A stretch of DNA of 45,258 bases from Actinomadura bangladeshensis. Its GTDB lineage: Bacteria; Actinomycetota; Actinomycetes; Streptosporangiales; Streptosporangiaceae. The DNA is taken from the NCBI RefSeq assembly GCF_004348335.1, contig NZ_SMJW01000030.1:1-45258 (forward strand), written 5' to 3'. Position 1 is the stretch's first letter, and every line of letters begins with the position of its first letter. This document shows, one piece after another, positions 31,346 through 38,939 of this stretch. The translations under genes and the position numbers were made by a program. Below the pieces are notes generated by a model. The model was not told where the DNA came from, made no database searches, and saw only the letters and a program-made list of their open reading frames with translations.

Positions 31346-32604
31346 GACCTCTGGAAGACGTCCGCATCATCGCCGTCGAGCAGTACGGTGCCGGCCCGTT
31401 CGGCAGCGTGCACCTGGCCGACCTCGGCGCCGAGGTGATCAAGATCGAGGAGCCCCGGTCCGGCGGCGACGTCGGGCGCTACGTCCCCCCGTACGGGGAG
31501 GGCGAGGACTCCCTGTTCTTCGAGACGTTCAACCGCAACAAGCGCAGCCTGTCCCTCGACCTGTCGACGGACGCGGGCCGCCAGGTCTTCGAGGACCTCG
31601 TGAAGGTGTCCGACGTCGTGTACTCCAACCTGCGCGGCGACGTCCCGAGGAAGATCGGCATCACCTACGACGACCTGAAGCACCTGAACCCGGCCATCGT
31701 GTGCTGCTCGCTGACGGGGTTCGGCATGACGGGGCCGCGCAGCAAGGAGCCGGGCTACGACTACGTCCTCCAGGGCCTCGCCGGCTGGATGGACCTGACC
31801 GGTGAGCCCGACGGCCCGCCCACCAAGTCGGGGCTGTCGCTGGTCGACTACTCCGGCGGGTTCGTCGCCGCGATCTCACTGCTGGCCGGGCTGCACGCGG
31901 CGCGCCGCGACGGCGTCGGCATGGACTGCGACGTCAGCCTGTACGACACCGCGATCGGGCTGCTGACCTACCCGGCGGTCTGGCACCTGAACGCCGGGTT
32001 CACGCCGGAGCGGACGCGCCACTCCGCGCACCCGTCGCTGGTGCCGTTCCAGGCGTTCGAGGCGAGCGACGGCTGGTTCATCGTCGGCTGCGCGAAGGAG
32101 AAGTTCTGGACGCGGCTGGCCTCCGTCGTGGGCCGCCCCGAGTGGGCCGAGCCCGAGTCGGGGTTCGGCTCGTTCGCCGACCGGCGGCGCAACAAGGACA
32201 CGCTGATCCCGCTCCTGGAGGAGATCTTCCGGCAGCGCACCGTGGACGCATGGCTGGAGCAGCTGTACGCCGCGTCCATCCCCTGCGGCCCCATCAACGA
32301 CGTCGAGCAGGCCATGCAGGAGGAGCACACCAAGGCCCGCGGGCTGCGGGTGACCACCGAGCACCCGCGGTTCGGGACGGTGGAGCAGATCGCCTCGCCG
32401 GTCCGGGTGGGCTCCGAGCCGCCCGAGTACCGCAGGGCGCCGCGCCGCAACGAGGACTTCGACCTGGTCGTCCGGGAGATCGCCGGGTATGACGACGCCA
32501 CGGTGGAGCGGCTGCGGGCCGGAGGGGCGTTCGGCGACGCGCCCGCCGAACGCGGCGCGCCCGCCGCGTCCGCCGACACCGAGCCGGAGGCGGCGTCGCG
32601 ATGA
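31342..32604 (+). CDS. class III CoA transferase (CaiB/BaiF family)
   Basis: A 420-residue interlocked-dimer CoA transferase. Family motifs are 'LADLGAEVIKIEEPRSGGDVGR' (in part), 'NRNKRSLSLDL', 'GYDYVLQGLAGWMDLTGEPDGPPTKSG' (in part) and the presumed catalytic Asp in 'CDVSLYDTAIGLL' (D202). The C-terminal 'GPINDVEQAM' is also standard. It moves CoA between acids, or within a molecule as in mesaconyl-CoA C1-C4 transfer, avoiding ATP. The GTG overlaps the LLM stop. The Ala-rich last 35 residues are an extra tail. Neighbouring PrpD, Asn-type MaoC and CitE proteins favour a short dicarboxylate substrate. Confidence 0.9.
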   Translation: MRPLEDVRIIAVEQYGAGPFGSVHLADLGAEVIKIEEPRSGGDVGRYVPPYGEGEDSLFFETFNRNKRSLSLDLSTDAGRQVFEDLVKVSDVVYSNLRGDVPRKIGITYDDLKHLNPAIVCCSLTGFGMTGPRSKEPGYDYVLQGLAGWMDLTGEPDGPPTKSGLSLVDYSGGFVAAISLLAGLHAARRDGVGMDCDVSLYDTAIGLLTYPAVWHLNAGFTPERTRHSAHPSLVPFQAFEASDGWFIVGCAKEKFWTRLASVVGRPEWAEPESGFGSFADRRRNKDTLIPLLEEIFRQRTVDAWLEQLYAASIPCGPINDVEQAMQEEHTKARGLRVTTEHPRFGTVEQIASPVRVGSEPPEYRRAPRRNEDFDLVVREIAGYDDATVERLRAGGAFGDAPAERGAPAASADTEPEAASR

Positions 32605-33986
32605 TCGCACGGGAGCTGGCCGCCTGGGCGCTCGGCCTGGCCGAGGTGCCCGGGCCGGTGAGCGCCGCCGCGACCCGGCACCTGCTCGACGGGTTCGGCA
32701 CCGCGCTCGGCGCCCTCCGGACGGGCGCGGCGGCGCCCGCGATCGAGGTGGCGCGGGGGCTCGGCGGCCCGCCGGAGGCGGCGGTGCTCGGCACCGGCGA
32801 GCTGCTGTCGGCGCCCGCCGCCGCGCTCGCGAACGGCACGCTCGTGCACGCCCTCGACTTCGACGACACGCACGCGGGCGGGCTGGTGCACGCGACCGCC
32901 GTCGTGCTGCCCGCCGCGTTCGCCGTCGGCCAGCAGACCGGCGCCTCCGGGCGGGAGATCCTGCTCACGGCGGTCGCCGGGTACGAGACGGCCTGCCGCG
33001 TCGCGGCCGCCGCGCCGCACGGCTTCCACGCCCGCGGCCTGCACGCGACCATGGTCGCCGGGGTCTTCTCCTCCGCCCTGGTCGCCGCGCGGCTCCTGCG
33101 GCTGGACGAGGCGCGGGCGGTCGACGCGCTCGGCATCGCGGGCAGCCAGGCGGGCGGCCTGCTCGCCTTCCTCGGCACCGGCGCGTCCACCAAGCAGCTG
33201 CACCCGGGCTTCGCGGCACAGTCCGGGATCACCGCGGCGCGGCTCGCGGCGGCGGGCGCGACCGGGCCGGAGACCGTCTTCGACGGCCCGCACGGCGTGT
33301 TCGACGCCCTCTCCGGCAAACCCGCCGACCCGGCCTCCATCGTCGCCGGGCTCGGGGAGCGCTGGGAGACCACCCGGATCGGGATCAAGCCGTACGCGGC
33401 GTGCCAGCTGTCGCACGCCACCATCGACGCGGTCCTGGACGCGATGGCCCGCGAGCGGCTCGTCCCGGACGAGATCGCGAGCATCCACGCCGTGGTCCAC
33501 CCGGACTCGGCGCCGACCGTCTGCGACACCTCCCGCGACCTGACCCGGCCCGCGACCCCCTACGCGGCGAAGTTCTCGCTGCCCTGGACGGTCGCGGCGC
33601 TGATCACCGACGGGGGGCTGGCGCTGGACACGTTCGCGCCGGGCTCGATCGCCCGGCCCGAGGTGACCCGGCTCGCCGCACGCGTCCGCTGGGACGTCAC
33701 CGGCCCGCCCGGCGTCGCCGCCGCCGACGCGCCCGGCCGCGTCACGATCACCCTCGCCGACGGCCGCGAGGTGGCGGGTTCGGTACCGCGCAGCGCGGGC
33801 GGCGGCGACCGCCCGCTCGGCCGCGCGGCACTGCTCGCCAAGTTCGAGGGCGCCGCCGGCGTCCCGGCGGCGGAGGCGGAGGGGTTCGCGCGGATCGTCG
33901 AGTCGCTCGGCGAGCAGCCCGGCGCCGCCGCCGTCATGCGGGCCGCCGCCGGCCTCGCCCAGTTCAACCGGCAGGAGAACCAATGA
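32601..33986 (+). CDS. MmgE/PrpD family protein
   Basis: A 461-residue all-helical/lid two-domain protein of the family holding 2-methylcitrate dehydratase and cis-aconitate decarboxylase. Visible blocks are 'ANGTLVHALDFDDTHAGGLVHATAVVLPAA' (in part, the active-site Asp/His region), 'GFHARGLHATMVAG', 'LGTGASTKQLHPGFAAQSG' and 'KPYAACQLSHATIDA'. It should dehydrate or decarboxylate a tricarboxylate or hydroxy-dicarboxylate-like acid. No prpB or prpC is nearby, so a classic methylcitrate cycle is not encoded here. The ATG overlaps the CoA transferase stop, and the stop overlaps the RidA-repeat gene. Confidence 0.85.
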   Translation: MIARELAAWALGLAEVPGPVSAAATRHLLDGFGTALGALRTGAAAPAIEVARGLGGPPEAAVLGTGELLSAPAAALANGTLVHALDFDDTHAGGLVHATAVVLPAAFAVGQQTGASGREILLTAVAGYETACRVAAAAPHGFHARGLHATMVAGVFSSALVAARLLRLDEARAVDALGIAGSQAGGLLAFLGTGASTKQLHPGFAAQSGITAARLAAAGATGPETVFDGPHGVFDALSGKPADPASIVAGLGERWETTRIGIKPYAACQLSHATIDAVLDAMARERLVPDEIASIHAVVHPDSAPTVCDTSRDLTRPATPYAAKFSLPWTVAALITDGGLALDTFAPGSIARPEVTRLAARVRWDVTGPPGVAAADAPGRVTITLADGREVAGSVPRSAGGGDRPLGRAALLAKFEGAAGVPAAEAEGFARIVESLGEQPGAAAVMRAAAGLAQFNRQENQ

Positions 33987-35215
33987 CACTGCAAGCGATC
34001 AAGCCCGCCGTCTTCCCGTGGTTCCCCTACGAGGGGTTCACGTTCTGCCTCGGGCTGTCGGAGGACGCAGGCGCGTGGTCGTCCGGGCACACCGCCGCCG
34101 CGTTCGACGAGGCGGTCGGGAAGATGACCGTCTCCGGGACGATGACCGAGCAGGCGCGGACCGCCTACAAGAAGACCATGACGATCATCGAGGCGGCCGG
34201 GTACGGCCCGGACGACGTCGTGCACGTGACGGAGAACGTCACGATCGCCGGGCTGGCCGACTACGAGGCGGCCGCCGCCGTCCGCAGGGAGGTCTTCGGC
34301 GAGCACCGGCCCACGGTGACGACGGTGGTCGTGGAGCGGCTCGTCCGGTCCGCCGCGCTGCTGGAGGTCGAACTGCACGCCGTCCGCGGGGGCGGCGCCG
34401 AACTGCTCGCCGCGAGCGAGCCGCGCGAGGCCGGGACGTGGGCTCCCTCGCCGGTCCGCGAGGGCCACGACGGCACGGTGCACCTGCCGACCATGGTCCC
34501 GGTGGACGAGTCGGGCGACGTCGTCAGCCCCGGCGACTTCGTCGGCCAGTACGCCTACTGCCTCGACCGGGCGGACGCGATGCTCCGCAAGGCGGGCCTG
34601 TCGCTCGACAACGCGGTGACGACCTACGACTACTCGACGCCCGCCACGCGCGAGGTGTACCGCAAGACCCACCGCGTCCGGAAGGAGCGGCTCGGCGGCG
34701 CGGGCATGTACCCGGGAGCCGGCGGCATCCTGATGAGCCGGCTGCACCACCCCGAGTCGCTCGTCGCGATCGACGTCACCGCGTCGCGGCACCCGCTCGA
34801 ACTGGTGAACCCGGGCTGGTCGCGGTACGACACGCTGACCTACGCGCCGGGCGTCCGCGCGGGACGCACCCTGTTCATGTCCGGGTTCGGGGCGCTCGAC
34901 ATGGAGACGCAGGAGGCGCTGCACCCCGGCGACATCGGGGCGCAGGCGGAGGTCACCTACGGCTCCGTCCTGCACCTGCTGGAGTACGCGGGCCTCGGCC
35001 CGGCGGACCTGCTGTCGACCATCGAGTTCTGCGTCGAGTCGGCGCTGCGGCAGTACCGCGCGGTCGCGCCCGTCCGGGAGCGGCTGCTGTCGCCGCCCTG
35101 GCCGGCGTCGACCGGGGCGATCTGCAAGGCGCTGCTGCGGCCGGAGTTCCTCCTGGAGGTGTTCCCGACCGCCCTGTACCCAGAGGGCGCCCCCACCGTG
35201 AAGGACGCGTCATGA
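33983..35215 (+). CDS. three tandem RidA/YjgF-like domains in one chain
   Basis: A 410-residue protein built from three RidA-like repeats of about 110 residues (near 15-135, 163-268 and 280-399). Repeat 1 has 'YKKTMTIIEAAGYGPDDVVHVTENV' (in part). Repeat 2 has 'LPTMVPVDESGDVVSPGDFVGQ' (in part) and 'LRKAGLSLDNAVTTYDYST'. Repeat 3 has 'LFMSGFGALDMETQEALHPGDIGAQ' (in part) and 'LLEYAGLGPADLLSTIEFC'. RidA is a homotrimer, so one chain may fold as a pseudo-trimer with three different clefts. By eye none keeps the Arg that RidA uses for imine deamination (Val, Ala and Thr respectively). It overlaps both neighbours (ATGA-type junctions). Function unknown. Confidence 0.8.
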   Translation: MTLQAIKPAVFPWFPYEGFTFCLGLSEDAGAWSSGHTAAAFDEAVGKMTVSGTMTEQARTAYKKTMTIIEAAGYGPDDVVHVTENVTIAGLADYEAAAAVRREVFGEHRPTVTTVVVERLVRSAALLEVELHAVRGGGAELLAASEPREAGTWAPSPVREGHDGTVHLPTMVPVDESGDVVSPGDFVGQYAYCLDRADAMLRKAGLSLDNAVTTYDYSTPATREVYRKTHRVRKERLGGAGMYPGAGGILMSRLHHPESLVAIDVTASRHPLELVNPGWSRYDTLTYAPGVRAGRTLFMSGFGALDMETQEALHPGDIGAQAEVTYGSVLHLLEYAGLGPADLLSTIEFCVESALRQYRAVAPVRERLLSPPWPASTGAICKALLRPEFLLEVFPTALYPEGAPTVKDAS

Positions 35216-35712
35216 CGCTGCTCACCGACGAGATGCGCGCGCTCGTCGGCCGGAGGAAGGTCTACACCGCGCCCGAGCCGCTCGGCGCCGCGGCGGGCCG
35301 CTACTTCGGGCTGGCGATCGGCGACCACAACCCGCTGTACTCCGACCCGGAGTACGCGCGGGCGCAGGGCCTGGCCGACGTGACCGCGCCGCCGACGCTG
35401 ATCTGCGAGACGAACCAGTACGCGAACCTGCCGATCGACCCGGACGGCCACGCGGGCCACAACTGGGGCATCCGGCTCCCCGGCACCCGGCAGGTCCGCG
35501 GCGGCAACCGCTACGTGTTCCACCGCCGGATCCTCCCGTCCGACATCGTCACCGCCACCTGGGAGATCACCGAGGTGGCCGGCAAGCGGAACCGGGCGGG
35601 CGCGGAGATGCTGATCATCACCTCGCGGGCGACGTACACGCAGCAGGACGGGGACCTGCTCGCGGAGAACGAGGAGACCATCATCTACGTATCGCTGGAG
35701 GCGGGGGCATGA
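35212..35712 (+). CDS. MaoC N-terminal-type domain protein, non-catalytic half
   Basis: A 166-residue hot-dog protein of the FAS1-like/MaoC_dehydrat_N type ('VGRRKVYTAPEPLGAAAGRYFGLAIGDHNPLYSD' in part, 'RQVRGGNRYVFHRRILPSDIVTATWEITEVAGKRNR' in part). The catalytic D-x4-H reads D38-x4-Y43: the His is Tyr, so this half is probably structural or CoA-binding only. It should dimerise with the catalytic MaoC encoded next, whose ATG overlaps its stop. This resembles the ChsH2 MaoC half of the mycobacterial steroid side-chain hydratase. Here the DUF35 part of ChsH2 is a separate gene. Confidence 0.85.
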   Translation: MTLLTDEMRALVGRRKVYTAPEPLGAAAGRYFGLAIGDHNPLYSDPEYARAQGLADVTAPPTLICETNQYANLPIDPDGHAGHNWGIRLPGTRQVRGGNRYVFHRRILPSDIVTATWEITEVAGKRNRAGAEMLIITSRATYTQQDGDLLAENEETIIYVSLEAGA

Positions 35713-36164
35713 CCGCCGCGACGGCAACGCACCGGGCCGGGGAGACGGTGCCCCCGCTGGAACGCACGATCACCTTCCCGGAGATGATCGCCTACGCGGG
35801 GGCCACCTGGGACTGGTACCGGCTGCACTACGACCTGGACTTCATCAAGGCGTCCGCGCTGCCCGGCGTGGTCGTGGACGGCCAGGTGTTCGGCGCCCTC
35901 CTGGTCGAGCAGATCCAGGACTGGCTCGGCCCGCAGTGCTTCGTCCACACGCTGGAGTTCAACTTCAAGGCGCTGGTGTTCGCGGAGGAGACCGTCCGCT
36001 GCGAGGGCACGGTCACCGGGGCCGGTGCCGGCCACCTCGACCTCGACCTCCGGGTGGTCGTCGTCGGCGACGGCGGCGAGGTCGACCGCGTCGCGGTCGC
36101 CCCGGCGAGCGCCCGGGTCCTGCTCGGCACGGCCGACGGGCCGGGCGGGAAGGAGGCACGATGA
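35709..36164 (+). CDS. MaoC-like hydratase, catalytic half
   Basis: A 151-residue hot-dog protein with the intact pair D35-x4-H40 in 'TWDWYRLHYDLDFI' followed by 'VVVDGQVFGALLVEQIQDWLG' (in part). This corresponds to ChsH1 in heteromeric hydratases and supplies the active site, while the preceding gene supplies the inactive partner. It should hydrate an enoyl-CoA before retro-aldol cleavage by the following thiolase-like gene. Start and stop overlap both neighbours, consistent with fixed stoichiometry. Pro/Gly-rich ends are likely disordered. Confidence 0.85.
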   Translation: MTAATATHRAGETVPPLERTITFPEMIAYAGATWDWYRLHYDLDFIKASALPGVVVDGQVFGALLVEQIQDWLGPQCFVHTLEFNFKALVFAEETVRCEGTVTGAGAGHLDLDLRVVVVGDGGEVDRVAVAPASARVLLGTADGPGGKEAR

Positions 36165-37309
36165 GCACGGGTGTCGCGATCGTCGGCGCCGCCGAGTGCG
36201 ACCTCGGCGTGACGAACCGGTCGATCCTCGGGCTCCAGGCGCAGGCGGTCTCGCGGGCGCTGGCCGACGCGGGCCTCGGCCTGCGCGACGTCGACGGCAT
36301 CGCCACGACCGGCGTGTCCCGGTTCTCGGCGACCCAGCTCGCCGACTACTTCGGCATCGAGCCGCGCTGGACGGACTCGACGTACGCGGGCGGCTCGGTG
36401 TACGAGATGTTCGTCGCCCGCGCCGCCCAGGCGATCCAGGCGGGGCAGGCCGAGACCGTCGTGATCACCTTCGCGTCCAACCAGCGGTCGGCACGGTCCC
36501 GCTCGCTCGGCGGCGTCATCGAGGACCACACGCCCGAGGCGCAGTTCGAGACGCCGTACGGGCCGCTGTTCCCGCTGTCGTACTACGCGATGGCCGCGCA
36601 GCGGTACCTGCACGCCTACGGCAAGACCCGCGAGCAGCTCGCGGAGATCGCGGTGGCCGCGCGGGAGTGGGCGCTGCTGAACCCGGCCGCGTTCCGCTAC
36701 GGCAAGGGCCCGCTCACCGCGGACGACGTGCTCGGCTCGGCGATGATCTCCAGCCCGCTCACCGCGCTGGACTCCTGCCTCGTCACCGACGGCGGCGGCG
36801 CGATCGTCCTCACCTCGCTGGAACGCGCCCGCGACCTGCGCCGCACGCCCGTCGAGGTGCTCGGGTACGGCGAGCGGACGACCAACACCTCGATGACCGC
36901 GGTGCCCGACCCGACCGTCACCGGCGCGGTCGGCTCCGGTGCCGACGCGTTCGCCCGCGCCGGCGTCACCCCGGCCGACATCGACGTCGTGCAGGTGTAC
37001 GACTCGTTCACGATCACGGTCGCGCTGACGCTGGAGGGGCTCGGCTTCTGCGGGCGCGGCGAGGCCCTCGACTGGATCGCCGGCGGCCGGATCAGGCCCG
37101 GCGGCGCCTTCCCGCTCAACACCTCGGGCGGCGGCCTGTCCTACTGCCACCCGGGCCAGTTCGGAATCCTGCTGCTGGTCGAGGCGGTGCGGCAGCTGCG
37201 CGGCGAGTGCGGGGACCGGCAGGTCCCGGACGCGCGGCTCGCGGTCGCGCACGGCACGGGCGGGATCCTGTCGACGCACGCCACGGTGGTGCTGGGGGTG
37301 GACCGATGA
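36161..37309 (+). CDS. SCP2/lipid-transfer-type thiolase, Ltp2-like aldolase candidate
   Basis: A 382-residue thiolase-fold protein. The nucleophilic Cys of true thiolases is replaced: the loop reads 'TYAGGSVYEMF' with S79. Two Tyr lie in 'VQVYDSFT' (Y280) and 'GGLSYCHPGQ' (Y328), the latter beside C329-H330. Ltp2-type aldolases of steroid side-chain degradation also lack the Cys and use Tyr residues for retro-aldol cleavage, from memory. With MaoC halves upstream and DUF35 downstream, a hydratase-aldolase complex is likely, releasing a short acyl-CoA and a ketone or aldehyde. A non-decarboxylating condensing role is the alternative. Confidence 0.85.
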   Translation: MSTGVAIVGAAECDLGVTNRSILGLQAQAVSRALADAGLGLRDVDGIATTGVSRFSATQLADYFGIEPRWTDSTYAGGSVYEMFVARAAQAIQAGQAETVVITFASNQRSARSRSLGGVIEDHTPEAQFETPYGPLFPLSYYAMAAQRYLHAYGKTREQLAEIAVAAREWALLNPAAFRYGKGPLTADDVLGSAMISSPLTALDSCLVTDGGGAIVLTSLERARDLRRTPVEVLGYGERTTNTSMTAVPDPTVTGAVGSGADAFARAGVTPADIDVVQVYDSFTITVALTLEGLGFCGRGEALDWIAGGRIRPGGAFPLNTSGGGLSYCHPGQFGILLLVEAVRQLRGECGDRQVPDARLAVAHGTGGILSTHATVVLGVDR

Positions 37310-37779
37310 CCGGCCTCGACGGCTTCAAGCCCGGCGTCCCGGCGCCCGACGAGATCACGGGCCCCTGGTGGGAGGCGACGCGGGAGCACCGCCTCGTCCT
37401 GCAGACCTGCGCGCGCTGTGTCCGGGAGGGCCGGCCGGGCGCGCAGCATCCGCCGCGTCCGCTCTGCGTTCACTGCGGGTCGGACGACGAACTCGACTGG
37501 GCCGGGTCCGCCGGCACGGGCGTCGTGGACTCCTTCACGGTGGTGCACCGCGCGCCGCGCCCGGACCTCGCCGTCCCGTACGTGATCGCCCGGGTCCGGC
37601 TGGACGAGGGGGTCGTCCTCCTCACCCGCCTCCAGGGGCGGGACCCGGATGAATGGCGCATCGACGACCCGGTCCGGGTCGCCTGGGTCGACCTCGACGA
37701 CGGACGCGCCCTGCCGGTTTTCGTCCCGGGCGCGGCGTCCGCCGCACCGTCGTCCCCTGAGACCAAGGAAGGCAACTAG
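37306..37779 (+). CDS. DUF35 OB-fold/zinc-ribbon protein, aldolase partner
   Basis: A 157-residue protein with an N-terminal helix ('GPWWEATREHRLVLQTC'), a rubredoxin-like zinc ribbon (CARC and CVHC separated by 15 residues, 'CARCVREG...PLCVHCG') and an OB fold ('GTGVVDSFTVVHRAP', 'VIARVRLDEGVVLLTRL'). DUF35 proteins bind thiolase-like enzymes and complete the active site or channel CoA esters. The spacing between Cys pairs is longer than usual. Its ATG overlaps the thiolase stop, and its TAG overlaps the GTG of the dehydrogenase. The last 15 residues are a disordered tail. Confidence 0.85.
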   Translation: MTGLDGFKPGVPAPDEITGPWWEATREHRLVLQTCARCVREGRPGAQHPPRPLCVHCGSDDELDWAGSAGTGVVDSFTVVHRAPRPDLAVPYVIARVRLDEGVVLLTRLQGRDPDEWRIDDPVRVAWVDLDDGRALPVFVPGAASAAPSSPETKEGN

Positions 37780-38939
37780 TGGATTTCCAGCTCAACGAGG
37801 AACAGCGCGAGTTCCGCGCCGTCCTGCGCGACTTCGTGGACAACGAGATCATCCCGGTGGCGCGCGACTGGGAGCAGTCCGGCCGCTACCCCACCGAGAT
37901 CGTCAAGGGCATGCGGGACATGGGGCTGTTCGGGATCACCGTCCCGGAGGAGTACGGCGGCCTCGACCTCGACCCCGTCTCGTTCGCGCTGGTCTTCGAG
38001 GAGATCGCGCGCGGCTGGATGGGCATCGCCGGCATCCTCGGCAGCCACTCGCTGGCCTGCCGCATGATCGCGATGCGCGGCACCGAGGAGCAGAAGAACA
38101 GGTACCTGCCGGGCCTCGCGTCCGGTGAGCGCCGGACCGGCATCGGTCTCACCGAGCCGGACGCGGGCACCGACCTGCAGGGCATCCGCACCACGGCCCG
38201 GCTGGAGGGCGACCACTACGTCGTCAACGGGTCCAAGATGTGGATCACCAACGCGCGGTACGCGGACCCGCTGCCGGTGCTGGTGAAGACCGACCCGACC
38301 GCGACCCCGGCGCACAAGGGCATGAGCATCCTGCTCGTGGACGCCGGCACCGAGGGCTACCAGATCACCAAGGACATCCCGAAGCTCGGCTACAAGGGCA
38401 CGGAGTCCTGCGAGATCGTCCTGGACAACGTGCGGGTGCCGAAGGAGAACCTCCTCGGCGGCGTCGAGGGCAAGGGCATGCAGCACGCGCTGTCCGCGCT
38501 GGAGTGGGGCCGGGTCAACATCGCCGCCCGCTCGGTCGGCATCGCCCAGCGCGCCCACGACGAGGCCCTCGCCTACGCGGGGCAGCGCAAGGCGTTCGGG
38601 CAGCCCATCGGCGAGTTCCAGGCCGTGCAGCTGCAGCTCGCGAGCGTGGCGACCCAGCTCCAGGCCGCCCGGCTCATGGCCTACTTCGCGGCGGACGCGG
38701 TCCGGCGGGGCCGCGCCGACGGGCAGACCGGCATGGCGAAGATCTTCTGCTCCGAGGTCGCGCTGCAGGCGTCGATCGAGGCGATGAAGGTCCACGGCGG
38801 CTACGGCTACTCCACCGAGTACGAGGTGGAGCGGCTCTACCGCGACGCGATCCTGATGAGCATCGGGGAGGGCACCAACGACGTCCTGCGGACGGTGGTG
38901 GCCAAGTCCCTGCTGCGCGGCGAGACGGTCGTGCGATGA
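37779..38939 (+). CDS. acyl-CoA dehydrogenase, canonical (short/medium-chain type)
   Basis: A 386-residue acyl-CoA dehydrogenase with every family block: 'EEQREFRAVLRDFVDNEIIP', 'GLTEPDAGTDLQGIRTTARLEGDHYVVNGSKMWITNAR' (in part), 'KLGYKGTESCEIVLDNVRVP' and 'MKVHGGYGYSTEYEVERLYRDA' (in part). The catalytic Glu is in the classic place, E364 in 'SIGEGTND'. It is therefore the one fully canonical dehydrogenase of the window and resembles short/branched-chain and butyryl types. The GTG start overlaps the preceding TAG by one base. It should feed the MaoC hydratases with enoyl-CoA. Confidence 0.9.
   Translation: MDFQLNEEQREFRAVLRDFVDNEIIPVARDWEQSGRYPTEIVKGMRDMGLFGITVPEEYGGLDLDPVSFALVFEEIARGWMGIAGILGSHSLACRMIAMRGTEEQKNRYLPGLASGERRTGIGLTEPDAGTDLQGIRTTARLEGDHYVVNGSKMWITNARYADPLPVLVKTDPTATPAHKGMSILLVDAGTEGYQITKDIPKLGYKGTESCEIVLDNVRVPKENLLGGVEGKGMQHALSALEWGRVNIAARSVGIAQRAHDEALAYAGQRKAFGQPIGEFQAVQLQLASVATQLQAARLMAYFAADAVRRGRADGQTGMAKIFCSEVALQASIEAMKVHGGYGYSTEYEVERLYRDAILMSIGEGTNDVLRTVVAKSLLRGETVVR

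Noticed and set aside
32489..33982. 5' extension of the RidA-repeat frame across the PrpD gene
   Set aside because: The extension is Arg-rich shadow sequence. The ATG at 33983 overlaps the PrpD stop and begins the repeat-containing protein.
32601..33986. Classic methylcitrate cycle based on the PrpD-family gene
   Set aside because: No methylcitrate synthase or methylisocitrate lyase gene lies in the window, and the family is functionally broad.
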